The notes below the pieces were generated by a model, which was not told the DNA's origin, did not search any database, and saw only the letters and a list, made by a program, of their open reading frames with translations. Shown in pieces: positions 17,601-26,086 of a DNA stretch of 64,000 bases. Position 1 is the first letter of the stretch. Every line of letters starts with the position of its first letter. The DNA lies in assembly GCF_000241325.1 (NCBI RefSeq), contig NZ_BAEI01000031.1, forward strand, positions 310,001 to 374,000, written 5' to 3'. The stretch is from Gordonia polyisoprenivorans NBRC 16320 = JCM 10675 (lineage in GTDB: Bacteria > Actinomycetota > Actinomycetes > Mycobacteriales > Mycobacteriaceae). Made by a program: the position numbers and the translations under genes.

Positions 17601-19046
17601 ATGACCACCAAGGCTTCCTCGGCGGCGGCGCCGCCCGCGACCGCGGCCCGCACACTCACCGGTCGACTCGGGACCACCGCGATCGTCTTCATGGTGATCG
17701 CGGCGGCCGCACCGTTGACCGTGATCGTCGGCACGGTGCCGCTCGGTATCTCGGCCGGCAACGGCGCGGCCTATCCCGCCTCGTACCTGATCTGCACCGT
17801 CGTTCTGCTGCTCTTTGCGGTCGGCTTCACCGCCATGGCCCGGCACATCCCCGGCGCCGGCGCGTTCTACACCTACGTCGCACACGGACTCGGTCGGCAT
17901 GCCGGTCTCGGCGCCGCATTTCTCGCCCTGCTCTCGTACACGGCGGTGCAAGGTGCCGTCTACGGATACATCGGTGCCGCCATCAACGAACTCGTCACGT
18001 CCCACGGCGGGCCGTCGGTGCCCTGGTACGTGTACGGGCTCGCCATCCTCGTCGTCGTCGCGACTCTCGGCTACCGCCACATCGAACTGTCCGGCAAGGT
18101 TCTCGGCGTTCTGCTGGTCTGCGAGGTCGGCATCGTGATGGTCATCAACCTGTCGGTCCTCGGGCATGGTGGCGGAGCCCACGGCCTGTCGACGACAGCG
18201 CTTTCGCCGTCGGCGTTCTTCCACGGTGCCCCCGGCATCGCACTGATCTTCGCGCTCGCCGGGTACATCGGATTCGAGGCCACCGCGGTCTTCCGCGATG
18301 AAGCGCGCGACCCGGCCCGCACCATTCCGCGCGCGACGTACTGCGCGCTGCTGATCATCGGCGCCTTCTACGCGGTGAGCAGCTGGCTGATGGTCAGCGC
18401 GTGGGGTGACACCGAGGCGATCAAGATGGCCACCGACAACCCGGAGGGCATGATCACCGAGACCGCGGTCCGCTATGTCGGATCCGCCGCCGGTGATCTC
18501 GTCCAGATCCTGTTGGTGACCAGCCTGTTCGCGGCCATCCTCTCGTTCCACAACGTCCTGGCCCGCTACATCCACTCGCTCGGCAACAGCGGTGCCCTGC
18601 CGTCGGCGTGCGGTCGTTCGCACGCCCGTCACGCCTCACCGCACATCGCCTCGGTCGTGCAGACCACGACGGCGGTCGTGCTGGTCGTCGCGTCCGCGCT
18701 CGGTGGCCTCGACCCGGTCACCCAGGTGTTCGCGTGGTACGCGGGGGTGTCATCGGTGGGCATCGTCGCCCTGATGACGCTGACCTCGGCCGCGGTGATC
18801 GTCTACTTCCGACGCACCCGCAAGGACACCCGGCCGTGGCAGACCCTCATCGCGCCCGGACTCGGCCTGCTCGGTCTCGCCGCGCTGCTCGTGCTGACCG
18901 CGCTGAATCTCCCGTTGCTCGTCGGCGGTTCGGACACCCTCGCCGTCATCATCGCCGTCCTGCTCGTCGCGGCCTTCGCCGCCGGCGCGATGGTCGCGGT
19001 GACCAGGCCGCACGCCGCCCATCACCTCACCTCTGCCGACAACTGA
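17601..19046 (+). CDS. APC-superfamily amino acid/amine permease (second)
   Basis: The 481-aa product has about 12 membrane helices, with the APC N-terminal signature (IVFMVIAAAAPLTVIVGTVP), HIPGAGAFYTYVAHGLG and FALAGYIGFEATAVFRDEAR. Length is normal. It lies 86 bases upstream of the copper amine oxidase on the same strand, and probably shares its transcript, so an amine substrate is likely. The short gap after the stop contains several CTGA-bearing near-repeats. Confidence 0.87.
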   Translation: MTTKASSAAAPPATAARTLTGRLGTTAIVFMVIAAAAPLTVIVGTVPLGISAGNGAAYPASYLICTVVLLLFAVGFTAMARHIPGAGAFYTYVAHGLGRHAGLGAAFLALLSYTAVQGAVYGYIGAAINELVTSHGGPSVPWYVYGLAILVVVATLGYRHIELSGKVLGVLLVCEVGIVMVINLSVLGHGGGAHGLSTTALSPSAFFHGAPGIALIFALAGYIGFEATAVFRDEARDPARTIPRATYCALLIIGAFYAVSSWLMVSAWGDTEAIKMATDNPEGMITETAVRYVGSAAGDLVQILLVTSLFAAILSFHNVLARYIHSLGNSGALPSACGRSHARHASPHIASVVQTTTAVVLVVASALGGLDPVTQVFAWYAGVSSVGIVALMTLTSAAVIVYFRRTRKDTRPWQTLIAPGLGLLGLAALLVLTALNLPLLVGGSDTLAVIIAVLLVAAFAAGAMVAVTRPHAAHHLTSADN

Positions 19047-19131
19047 ATCCCGCCACCGCTGACCACCATCGCTGAACAACACCACTGCTGAATCCCGTTA
19101 CTGCACAGATCTATTCGAAGGAGAACTGCTC

Positions 19132-21078
19132 ATGAGTACTGCCGTCACCACCGCCCCCGAGATGATCGGCCAGGCCGGCCCCGACCATCCGTTGACCCCG
19201 CTGTCGGCTGCCGAGATCACCACGGTCCGCGGCATCGTCGACGAAGCCGGGCTGCTGAGTGAGCACACCCGCTTCGTGTTCGTGACCCTCGACGAACCGG
19301 CCAAGGATGTCGTGCTCGCCTACCGGGCCGGCGATGAGATCGTCCGGCAGGCCCGGGTACTCCTCCTTGACCGCGAGACCGGGACGGGCAGCAGCCTGCT
19401 GGTGTCGTTGACGGAGGCAAAGGTGCTCGAGCGCGCCATGATCGACGCCGCGACCGAGGGTCAGGTGCCGATTCTGGACGAGGAGTTCGAGGACATCGAG
19501 GCCTATCTCCTCGCTTCCGACGACTGGCTGGCCGCGATGAGCAAGCGCGGCCTCGAGCCGGCCAACGTGCGCGCGGTCCCGTTGTCGGCGGGTGTCTTCG
19601 GCCACGAGGACGAGGTCGGTCACCGGATCGTCCGAGTCCTCGCGTTCTACCAGTCCGACCAGGCCGACCTGCCGTGGGCGCATCCGATCGACGGCGTCGT
19701 CGCCTATGTTGACCTCACCGGCCGTCAGGTACTCAAGGTGATCGACGAGATCACCTTGCCGGTGCCGGCCGAGCGCGGCGAGTGGGATGCGGCCCCGCAT
19801 GCCGTGCCGACCCGCACCGACCTCAAGCCGATCGAGATCACTCAGCCCGAGGGCCCGAGCTTCACCGTCGAGGGAAACCAGATCAGTTGGGCGGACTGGA
19901 CTTTCCGCTTCGGATTCGACATCCGTGAGGGCCTGACGCTGCATCAGCTCTCGGTGCGCGACGGCGACGAGCAGCGCCCGGTCATCTATCGGGCGTCGAT
20001 CGCCGAGATGGTGGTCCCCTACGCCGATCCGTCACCGGTTCGGTACTGGCAGAACTACTTCGATCAAGGCGAGTATCTGTTCGGTCGCTATACCAACGCT
20101 CTCGAACTCGGTTGTGATTGCCTCGGCGACATCACCTACTTCGACGTGACCATCGCCGACGAACAGGGCAATCCGCGGGTCATGAAGAACGCGATCTGCC
20201 TGCACGAGGAGGACTACGGCGTGTTGTGGAAGCACACCGACATGTTCAACGGGATGGCCGAGACCCGACGCTCCCGACGACTCGTCATCTCGTTCTTCCT
20301 CACCATCGGCAACTATGACTACGGCTTCTACTGGTACCTCTACCTCGACGGCACCATCGAACTCGAGGCCAAGGCCACCGGTATCGTGTTCACCTCTGCC
20401 CACCGCGGACCCGAAGGTTTCTCCACCGAGATGGCCCCCGGCCTCGGTGCGCCGTTCCACCAGCATCTGTTCTCGGCGCGACTCGACATGGCCGTCGACG
20501 GCAACCGCAACACCGTCACCGAGGTGGATGCGGTGCCCGTCCCGATGGGCCCGGACAACCCGTGGGGCAACGCATTCCGGGCCCAGAAGACCACACTGCA
20601 CACCGAGTCCGAGGCCATGCGCAGCGCGGATAACCTCAAGGCCCGGGTCTGGCACATCACCAACCCCGACAAGCAGAACCGGCTCGGCCAAGACGTCGGG
20701 TATGCCCTGCATCCCGAAGGACAACCGAGCTTGCTGGCCGACCCACAGAGCTCCATCGCGAAGCGGGCCGCATTCGCCACCAAACACCTCTGGGTCACGC
20801 AATACGATGCAGCGCAGCGGTATCCGGCCGGCGACTACGTCAACCAGCATCCGGGTGACGCCGGCCTACCGGCCTACGTCGCCGCCGACCGCGACATCGA
20901 GGGTGAAGACATCGTGCTGTGGCACACCTTCGGCCTCACTCACTTCCCGCGGCCCGAGGACTGGCCGGTGATGCCGGTCGATTACGCCGGATTCAAGCTC
21001 AAGCCGGTGGGCTTCTTCGGCCGCAATCCGTCGCTCGGCGTCCCCTCCGGGCCCAAGGGGCACTGCTGCGCGGACTGA
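19132..21078 (+). CDS. Copper-containing primary amine oxidase (TPQ enzyme)
   Basis: The 648-aa product oxidises primary amines to aldehydes with release of ammonia and hydrogen peroxide. Visible key residues: the general base D311 in YFDQGEYLFGRY; the TPQ precursor Y395 in TIGNYDYGFY; copper ligands H443 and H445 in FHQHLFSARLDM and H604 in GLTHFPRPEDWPVMP. There is no signal peptide, as in the cytoplasmic Arthrobacter phenethylamine and histamine oxidases. The N-terminal D2/D3 domains precede the catalytic D4 part. The tail ends in adjacent cysteines (CCAD). With the permeases it forms an amine-catabolism cluster; the precise amine is unknown. Confidence 0.93.
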   Translation: MSTAVTTAPEMIGQAGPDHPLTPLSAAEITTVRGIVDEAGLLSEHTRFVFVTLDEPAKDVVLAYRAGDEIVRQARVLLLDRETGTGSSLLVSLTEAKVLERAMIDAATEGQVPILDEEFEDIEAYLLASDDWLAAMSKRGLEPANVRAVPLSAGVFGHEDEVGHRIVRVLAFYQSDQADLPWAHPIDGVVAYVDLTGRQVLKVIDEITLPVPAERGEWDAAPHAVPTRTDLKPIEITQPEGPSFTVEGNQISWADWTFRFGFDIREGLTLHQLSVRDGDEQRPVIYRASIAEMVVPYADPSPVRYWQNYFDQGEYLFGRYTNALELGCDCLGDITYFDVTIADEQGNPRVMKNAICLHEEDYGVLWKHTDMFNGMAETRRSRRLVISFFLTIGNYDYGFYWYLYLDGTIELEAKATGIVFTSAHRGPEGFSTEMAPGLGAPFHQHLFSARLDMAVDGNRNTVTEVDAVPVPMGPDNPWGNAFRAQKTTLHTESEAMRSADNLKARVWHITNPDKQNRLGQDVGYALHPEGQPSLLADPQSSIAKRAAFATKHLWVTQYDAAQRYPAGDYVNQHPGDAGLPAYVAADRDIEGEDIVLWHTFGLTHFPRPEDWPVMPVDYAGFKLKPVGFFGRNPSLGVPSGPKGHCCAD

Positions 21079-21107
21079 CCCTGCAGACAGGGGACACTGA
21101 ATAATCA

Positions 21108-21138
21108 TTGGCGCTGTCGCATTTCGGTGCTCTACGGT
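21108..21138 (+). promoter_or_regulatory. Putative promoter of the Y RNA locus
   Basis: TTGGCG (21108-21113) and TACGGT (21133-21138) are spaced by 19 bases, somewhat long for sigma-A. The -10-like hexamer lies six bases before position 21145, where the closing stem of the first Y RNA starts, so the predicted transcript end and the structure agree. A small hairpin (21079-21092) just after the amine oxidase stop may separate the two units. Confidence 0.45.
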
Positions 21139-21144
21139 TGGCGC

Positions 21145-21280
21145 CGAGAGCGGGCCGGAGTCGATCGGTTACCACTCATAATGGGCAGGTTGCGGGTTCG
21201 AGTCCCGCCATCACCTCCGGGTGGTGTAGCTCAACGGGTAGAGCAGTGAAAACCCGGTCGGCATAACATGCCCGCTCTCG
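21145..21280 (+). ncRNA. yrlA: YrlA-type Y RNA with permuted tRNA-like module
   Basis: A closing stem pairs 21145-21155 with 21270-21280 (11 perfect bp). Inside, in order: a T-arm (stem 21192-21196/21204-21208, loop TTCGAGT), a seven-pair acceptor-like stem (21209-21215/21220-21226, one G-T pair) closed by a TCCG loop, the dinucleotide TA in the position 8-9 slot, and a D-arm (21229-21232/21241-21244, loop with GGG). The 3' half of a tRNA thus precedes the 5' half and the anticodon side is opened into the Ro-binding stem. This is the known layout of bacterial YrlA RNAs. It sits 120 bases upstream of the Ro60 gene, the usual genomic partner. Confidence 0.85.
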
Positions 21281-21290
21281 CAGAACGTCA

Positions 21291-21368
21291 GAAGGTCGCG
21301 GGCCGGATTCCGGTCGGTTATCACTGCGGATGATCATCCCGGTCGGAGATGACATGTCCGCGACCTTC
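21291..21368 (+). ncRNA. Second, shorter Y-RNA-like hairpin
   Basis: GAAGGTCGCGG (21291-21301) pairs perfectly with CCGCGACCTTC (21358-21368), enclosing about 56 bases. The interior CGGTTATCACT (21315-21325) resembles CGGTTACCACT (21176 region) in the first Y RNA, and GGTCGG-ACATG near 21341-21355 resembles the 3' strand of the first. It therefore looks like a Ro-binding stem without the tRNA-like module. It could be an independent RNA, a processed 3' product of one longer transcript, or a 5'-UTR structure of the Ro60 mRNA. Confidence 0.6.
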
Positions 21369-21399
21369 GTTCTGTGCCATGGTTGTTCAGGAGTCAAGG

Positions 21400-23001
21400 A
21401 TGGATGTTCTCAACACGGTCGGCACGCGCCGCACCAGTCAACTCGACAAGAGCGATTCCCGTCAGGTGGCCAATAGCGCGGGCGGCTATACCTTCGAGGT
21501 GACACCGGTTGCGCGACTCCGTCGATTCTTGATCCTCGGTACCGAGGGCGGCGCGTACTACACGAGCGCGGCCGATCTCACCAAGGAAAATACCGCTGTT
21601 GTCATGGATTTCGCGCGCAACGACGCCGGCACCCTCGTCCGTGAGATCGTTTCGATCTCCCAGAGTGGGCGTGCGCCGAAGAACAATCAGGCGATCTTCG
21701 CGCTCGCCGCTGCGGCATCGCTTGCCGACGACTCCGGTCGCCGCACAGCGCTCGCCGCGTTGCCCGACGTCGCACGTACCGGCACCCATCTGTTTCTGTT
21801 CGCCACCTACGTCGAGCAGTTCCGCGGGTGGGGTAGGGGCCTGCGCCGCGCGGTGGGTCAGTGGTATCTGGGCAAGGCCGTCGACTCCGTGGCCTACCAG
21901 GCCGTGAAATACCGGAGCCGTGAGGGCTGGTCGCATCGTGATCTGTTGCGCCTGGCGCACCCGGTCACCGACGAGGCGCAGCGTCGCGCGTTGTTCGACT
22001 ACATCACCCACGGCCGCGCCGAGGGAGTTCCGCGCATTGTCGAGGGATACGAGAAGGTGCAGTCGGAGCCGGGTCGAGCTGCGGCTCTCGTGGCGCAGTA
22101 CGGCTTGTCGTGGGACATGCTGCCGGACGAGTCGCTCAATGACGCGAAGGTCTGGGAAGCTCTGCTGGACAATGGTATTCCCCCAACTGCGTTGATGCGT
22201 CAGCTTCCGCGGCTGACCCGTATGGGGTTGCTGCCGGCGACGGGTGGTCGGACGCCGGAGGTGGCGGCGCTGCTCGCCGATCCCGACCGGCTGCGCAAGG
22301 GGCGCGTGCATCCGCTCGCTGTCCTGGTGGCTCAGCGTACGTACGCGTCGGGTCACTCGGCGCGCGGCAACAGCTTGTGGGCACCGACGCGCGGAGTGGT
22401 CGACGCGCTCGATGCGGCGTTCTACGCGGCCTTCGGCGTCGTCGAGCCTTCGGGTAAGACGCACTTGCTGGGTCTCGACGTGTCGGGCTCGATGGGCGCA
22501 CCGATCTCGGGAATGCCGATCACGTGCCGCGAGGTGTCGGCGGCGTTGGCGTTGGTGACTGCGGCGACCGAGCCGGAGCACATGATGATGGGATTCACCT
22601 CGGCGACAGGTCGAAGTGGGTTCGGTGGTGGCACGGAGCTCACGCCGCTGCCGATCAGTTCTCGTCAGCGACTCGACGACGTGCTGCGCACCATCTCCGG
22701 GCTGCCGTTCGGTGGCACGGACTGCGCGTTGCCGATCCGATGGGCACGGGAGACCAAGACCCACGTCGACGTCTTCTCGATCTACACCGACAACGAGACG
22801 TGGGCCGGTCCGATTCATCCGCACCAGGCGCTCGCGCAGTACCGGCGTGAGGTGAATCCGAACGCGAAGCTGGTCGTCGTCGGCATGACGTCTACGGGCT
22901 TCACGATCGCTGATCCGAGCGATGCCGGAATGCTCGACGTCGTCGGATTCGACTCGGCAACGCCGCAACTATTGTCGGGGTTCGCTCGAGGAAACGTCTG
23001 A
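21400..23001 (+). CDS. rsr: Ro60 orthologue (TROVE-domain RNA-binding protein)
   Basis: The 533-aa product has the TROVE domain in roughly residues 1-345 (HEAT-like helical ring; GRAPKNNQAIFALAAAAS, QYGLSWDMLPDESLNDAKVWEALL, LPRLTRMGLL) and a vWA-like domain with a MIDAS motif DVSGS at D360, S362 and S364, plus GGTDCALPIRWA. Ro60 proteins are ring-shaped scaffolds that bind Y RNAs and misfolded non-coding RNAs and, in Deinococcus and Salmonella, tether PNPase for RNA decay under stress. The ATG at 21400 follows AGGAG with normal spacing. Length matches animal and bacterial Ro60. Two Y-RNA-like genes lie immediately upstream. Confidence 0.95.
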   Translation: MDVLNTVGTRRTSQLDKSDSRQVANSAGGYTFEVTPVARLRRFLILGTEGGAYYTSAADLTKENTAVVMDFARNDAGTLVREIVSISQSGRAPKNNQAIFALAAAASLADDSGRRTALAALPDVARTGTHLFLFATYVEQFRGWGRGLRRAVGQWYLGKAVDSVAYQAVKYRSREGWSHRDLLRLAHPVTDEAQRRALFDYITHGRAEGVPRIVEGYEKVQSEPGRAAALVAQYGLSWDMLPDESLNDAKVWEALLDNGIPPTALMRQLPRLTRMGLLPATGGRTPEVAALLADPDRLRKGRVHPLAVLVAQRTYASGHSARGNSLWAPTRGVVDALDAAFYAAFGVVEPSGKTHLLGLDVSGSMGAPISGMPITCREVSAALALVTAATEPEHMMMGFTSATGRSGFGGGTELTPLPISSRQRLDDVLRTISGLPFGGTDCALPIRWARETKTHVDVFSIYTDNETWAGPIHPHQALAQYRREVNPNAKLVVVGMTSTGFTIADPSDAGMLDVVGFDSATPQLLSGFARGNV

Positions 23002-23067
23002 ACGGCTTCTCCGTTCGCGCGGGCGGGTGTCCGTGCCGCAGGGTACGAATCCAGCACTCTAGCAGTC

Positions 23068-23183
23068 GGTCTCGAGGCTCGCCGCACGCGGCTCGCACCT
23101 CGACCAGCGATTGATGAATCTCGGGCCGTTCCCCATCCCGGTGGTCGAGGTGCCGAGGAGCGCCAGCGACGAGCCTCGAGACC
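23068..23183. repeat. Palindromic interspersed element, copy a (116 bp)
   Basis: GGTCTCGAGGCTC at the left end and its exact reverse complement at the right end (23171-23183) form 13-bp terminal inverted repeats, and an inner pair ACCTCGACCA / TGGTCGAGGT adds a second inverted repeat. The same structure occurs at 57944-58042 and 58099-58197. It contains no open frame. It lies between the Ro60 gene and the convergent HNH gene; the rest of 23002-23324 shows only a further short fragment of the same family (CACCTCGACCATCGGG near 23227). Confidence 0.85.
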
Positions 23184-23324
23184 CCGTGTGCCGAAAGGAT
23201 TCCGGGCCACAGTCGGCACAACACCTCGACCATCGGGTGGGAACAATCTCTATGGAGTTCTCAAACAACAGATGCGGTCCCGGCCGGGCCGGGTGCAGGG
23301 AATCAAGTTGTGGGGCAGCGCAGG

Positions 23325-24614
23325 TCAGGCTGCGGTGTCGTCGAGTCGCATGGTCCGTCGGTGATACGACGGCACTGGTCGTCGTTTCGGGTCGATGCTG
23401 GCGGGTGGGATCAGCCAGGGGTGTCGGTCGAATCCCATGATGATGTCCCATCCGTGGTGGTGGACGTCATCATGGCAGCTGCTGCAGAGGAGGCAGCCGT
23501 TGTCGAGGTCGGTGGGCCCACCATCGGCCCAATGGTGCACATGGTGTCCTTGGCAGCGTCCGGCGTGGGCTCCGCATTTGATGCATCCGCGATCCCGGAC
23601 GAGTAGGGCTTTGCGTTGGCCGGGGGTGAAGAATCGTTTCGTCTCGCCAACACTGAGCGGTACACCGTTGGGGTCGAGCATGATTTTCGTGATGGTGGTG
23701 TCACACGACAACATTCGGGCGGTGGCTTCGGTGATCGCACCCATGTTCTGCAAATCCCCACCGAGTGCCGGGTTGTCCGCCGACCAGGTCCACAACAGGC
23801 CGTTGGTCGGTTTGGCCGAGAACGTAGTTTCCGCCAGGCCTTGTGCCGCCAACTCCACGATCGTTTCGAACGCGGCCGCGCAGATCTGTTCGGGTGTCCG
23901 AGGATCCGGCGAGCCGTCGGGCTGAGGCTTGGGCGCCGACAAGGTTTCCATCAGAGTTCTGGTTTTCTCCCCGGCGACGATGTCGAGGTTCGCCGAGATC
24001 TCCAACCGTCCGTCGTCGGTGATGCGGTCGCTGTAGGAGTTGATCGACTTGTCTTCGGCAGCAGGCAAGCCACCGGGTGTCTCGGCCGCCAACTCGTTAC
24101 CCAACTGCCGCGCGTAGAGATTGATCTCGGCGGGGGTGAAACCGGCGAAGTAGTGCGACAGCAACTTCCGCAAGAGCTCACAGCGTTGGACGGTGTCCAA
24201 AGGTTCGGGGCATCGGGTGTCGATGTGCGCCAACCCACGCACGATGGCATCGGTGTGTTCGGACGAGATGGACCCGTCCGCTGCATGCGCCAACAACAGG
24301 TCGACATCGGTGGTGGCGGCGACCCGCACATACCGACTTGCGACGGCGGGTGCGCAACCCATGCTGATCAACAGTTCTCGTAGCCGCGTGGTCTTGTGGT
24401 CGGCCACTCCCAGCCGGTCCAGTTCGCCGGTGAGGGTGGTGGCGTGGTGATCAACCAGATTCCGCAGTAGCAGGACTTGTTTCATCGCACCGAAGGCTTG
24501 TGGCCCGGTCATTTCCGGATTCCATTGAAGGTCACTCAGTTGGGTGACGATGTCGGCAAAGAGTGCTTCGGCGTCAACATCTTTGACGTCAAGAGTTGTG
24601 GTGGTGTCGATCAT
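23325..24614 (-). CDS. DUF222/HNH nuclease-domain protein (13E12 repeat family)
   Basis: The 429-aa product has a long N-terminal DUF222 helical region (residues about 20-300) and a C-terminal HNH domain: RDRGCIKCGAHAGRCQGHH, then HHWADGGPTDLDNGCLLCSSCHDDVHH. Zinc-binding CxxC pairs and the HNH histidines are intact. Such genes are multicopy and mobile-looking in mycobacteria and relatives; their biological role is not established. The ATG at 24614 follows a GGGGAGGGG run. It is flanked on both sides by palindromic and tandem repeats, consistent with an inserted or unstable segment. Confidence 0.9.
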   Translation of the reverse strand: MIDTTTTLDVKDVDAEALFADIVTQLSDLQWNPEMTGPQAFGAMKQVLLLRNLVDHHATTLTGELDRLGVADHKTTRLRELLISMGCAPAVASRYVRVAATTDVDLLLAHAADGSISSEHTDAIVRGLAHIDTRCPEPLDTVQRCELLRKLLSHYFAGFTPAEINLYARQLGNELAAETPGGLPAAEDKSINSYSDRITDDGRLEISANLDIVAGEKTRTLMETLSAPKPQPDGSPDPRTPEQICAAAFETIVELAAQGLAETTFSAKPTNGLLWTWSADNPALGGDLQNMGAITEATARMLSCDTTITKIMLDPNGVPLSVGETKRFFTPGQRKALLVRDRGCIKCGAHAGRCQGHHVHHWADGGPTDLDNGCLLCSSCHDDVHHHGWDIIMGFDRHPWLIPPASIDPKRRPVPSYHRRTMRLDDTAA

Positions 24615-24814
24615 GGGCCCCTCCCCAGTGGCTGATCGGTGTGATGACTCCATCGTACTCGAACATAGGGATCAAGGCAAGGGTGTTCGATGGTTCTGGG
24701 GAGGCAAAGGTGCTTGTGGACAACGGGTTTCGGTGGTGGGCTGGCGGAAGTTTTCTGTCGGTGGGGTGTGGTAGGCGGTGCGGCTTTCGCTGTGAGCCGG
24801 ATCGACGTGGTTGG

Positions 24815-25210
24815 GAGGCTTGTTGTCTCACCGGGTCTCGAGGCCCGGCGCCTGGGGCGCCGTGCACCTCGACCATCGGAAGGGAAGGTGAACGCCTGGG
24901 CGCCGTGCACCTCGACCATCGGAAGGGAAGGTGAACGCCTGGGCGCCGTGCACCTCGACCATCGGAAGGGAAGGTGAACGCCTGGGGCGCCGTGCACCTC
25001 GACCATCGGGGGAAGGCGGTACGCGGTGCCAACACTCAGGCGCGGCTCGTGCAAAGGCGGAGTCTACGAGTTCGGTGCGCGTTCAGGTGTCGAGGAGGTG
25101 GATGGGGTTGGGAAGCCTGCTATCTCACCGGGTTTCGAGGCCCGGCGCCTGGGGCGCCGTGCACCTCGACCATCGGAAGGGAAGGTGAACGCCTGGGCGC
25201 CGTGCAACTC
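24815..25210. repeat. Repeat array: four 43-bp tandem units plus a second partial module
   Basis: Four units start at 24849 (44 bp), 24893, 24936 and 24979; the middle two are identical 43-mers and the last changes near 25010. Each unit carries GTGCACCTCGACCATCGG, shared with the palindromic elements at 23.1 and 58 kb. A lead-in segment containing CACCGGGTCTCGAGGCCCGG (24830-24849 region) recurs at about 25108-25150 with a single further unit and a decayed fragment. No spacer sequences occur between units, so this is not CRISPR. The remaining bases of 24615-25237 are relatively A+T-rich with no gene seen. Confidence 0.85.
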
Positions 25211-25237
25211 GGCCATGGGGAGGGGCCGCCAACGATC

Positions 25238-26038
25238 TCAGCTCTTTGTCAACGCAATCGCCGCCTCACCGGTGTAGGTGAGGTAGGTGAAGGACTCCTG
25301 GAAGTAGAGGTTCACCGTGTCGCCGTCGTGCGAGTCGTAGCCGATGGAGACGTCCTGACCGATGGTCAGCTCGAAATCACCGCCGCGGGTGGACAATACG
25401 AAGGCGCCGGATATCGCGGGCGCCCACACGATGTCGCCGTCGATCAGCCGCTGGATGTGCTGGCGGATCGGATATCCGTGGTTGGAGGTCTCGTTGATCA
25501 GGTTGTAGACGTCGGCGGAGACCGCGATCGAGTACGGGCCGTCGATGGAGGCGAGTTTGAGGGTGGAGAGCGCCTGACTGAACGCTTCCGGGTAGTCGCG
25601 GACGTCCTCCGGCAGCGCGATCGGCGTGGAGCTGGTCTCGGCGCGAATGCCGGAGATCCCAGCGGCCGCATAGCCTTCGAAGATCGCTTGATCCTCGGCG
25701 AGCGCGAGCTGGCGTGCGGCGTCGACGACCGGATCCCAGTCGGAGTCCTCGGCGCCGCGGTCGACGTCGTCGATGGCCTCGCGGGTGACGGTGAACGGGA
25801 CCTTCAGTTCGACGAGCGGCTGCACATGGCGCTGAAAGGCGAGGATGCCGTCGGCGGGGGAGTCGATCTTGGATCGATGCCCGCGGGTGACCGACGACGC
25901 CTCGAGTCCGAGGGGTCCCTTGACGTCGACGATCCGACGCCCGGCGCTGTTGCGCTTGAACGAGCGGGTCGCCTCTTCTTCGATCGCCTCCCACGCCGAG
26001 GTGGAGATGGGCGCGAGTTCGCGATGCAGGTTGTTCAT
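25238..26038 (-). CDS. Family 1 encapsulin nanocompartment shell protein
   Basis: The 266-aa product begins MNNLHRELAPISTSAWEAIEEEA, the encapsulin (linocin M18/CFP29) start, and shows the HK97-type phage-capsid fold sequence: ARQLALAEDQAIFEGYAAAG, YSIAVSADVYNLI and the C-terminal DVSIGYDSHDGDTVNLYFQES. Sixty copies assemble a roughly 24-nm shell that holds an enzyme cargo. It lies 48 bases downstream of the DyP peroxidase gene on the same strand, the same order as Rv0799c-Rv0798c. AAGGAGA precedes the ATG. Confidence 0.95.
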   Translation of the reverse strand: MNNLHRELAPISTSAWEAIEEEATRSFKRNSAGRRIVDVKGPLGLEASSVTRGHRSKIDSPADGILAFQRHVQPLVELKVPFTVTREAIDDVDRGAEDSDWDPVVDAARQLALAEDQAIFEGYAAAGISGIRAETSSTPIALPEDVRDYPEAFSQALSTLKLASIDGPYSIAVSADVYNLINETSNHGYPIRQHIQRLIDGDIVWAPAISGAFVLSTRGGDFELTIGQDVSIGYDSHDGDTVNLYFQESFTYLTYTGEAAIALTKS

Positions 26039-26086
26039 GAGGCGTCTCCTTGGTGGTGGTCGGATCGATCGGGGTGGCAGTGCGCG

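Noticed and set aside
21192..21244. A tRNA gene
   Set aside because: T-arm and D-arm look canonical, but the 3' half precedes the 5' half, there is no anticodon arm, and the whole lies inside a closing stem beside a Ro60 gene. It fits a YrlA RNA instead.
24849..25020. CRISPR array
   Set aside because: The 43-bp units are directly adjacent with no variable spacers, and no cas genes are present.
23002..25237. Prophage or insertion sequence
   Set aside because: Only an HNH/DUF222 gene and short repeats are present; there is no transposase, integrase or phage structural gene. The encapsulin has a phage-capsid fold but belongs to a nanocompartment operon.
24690..25277. Short proteins encoded within the 43-bp repeat array
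   Set aside because: Open frames exist only because the repeat lacks stops; the translations are repetitive and have no start signals or family.
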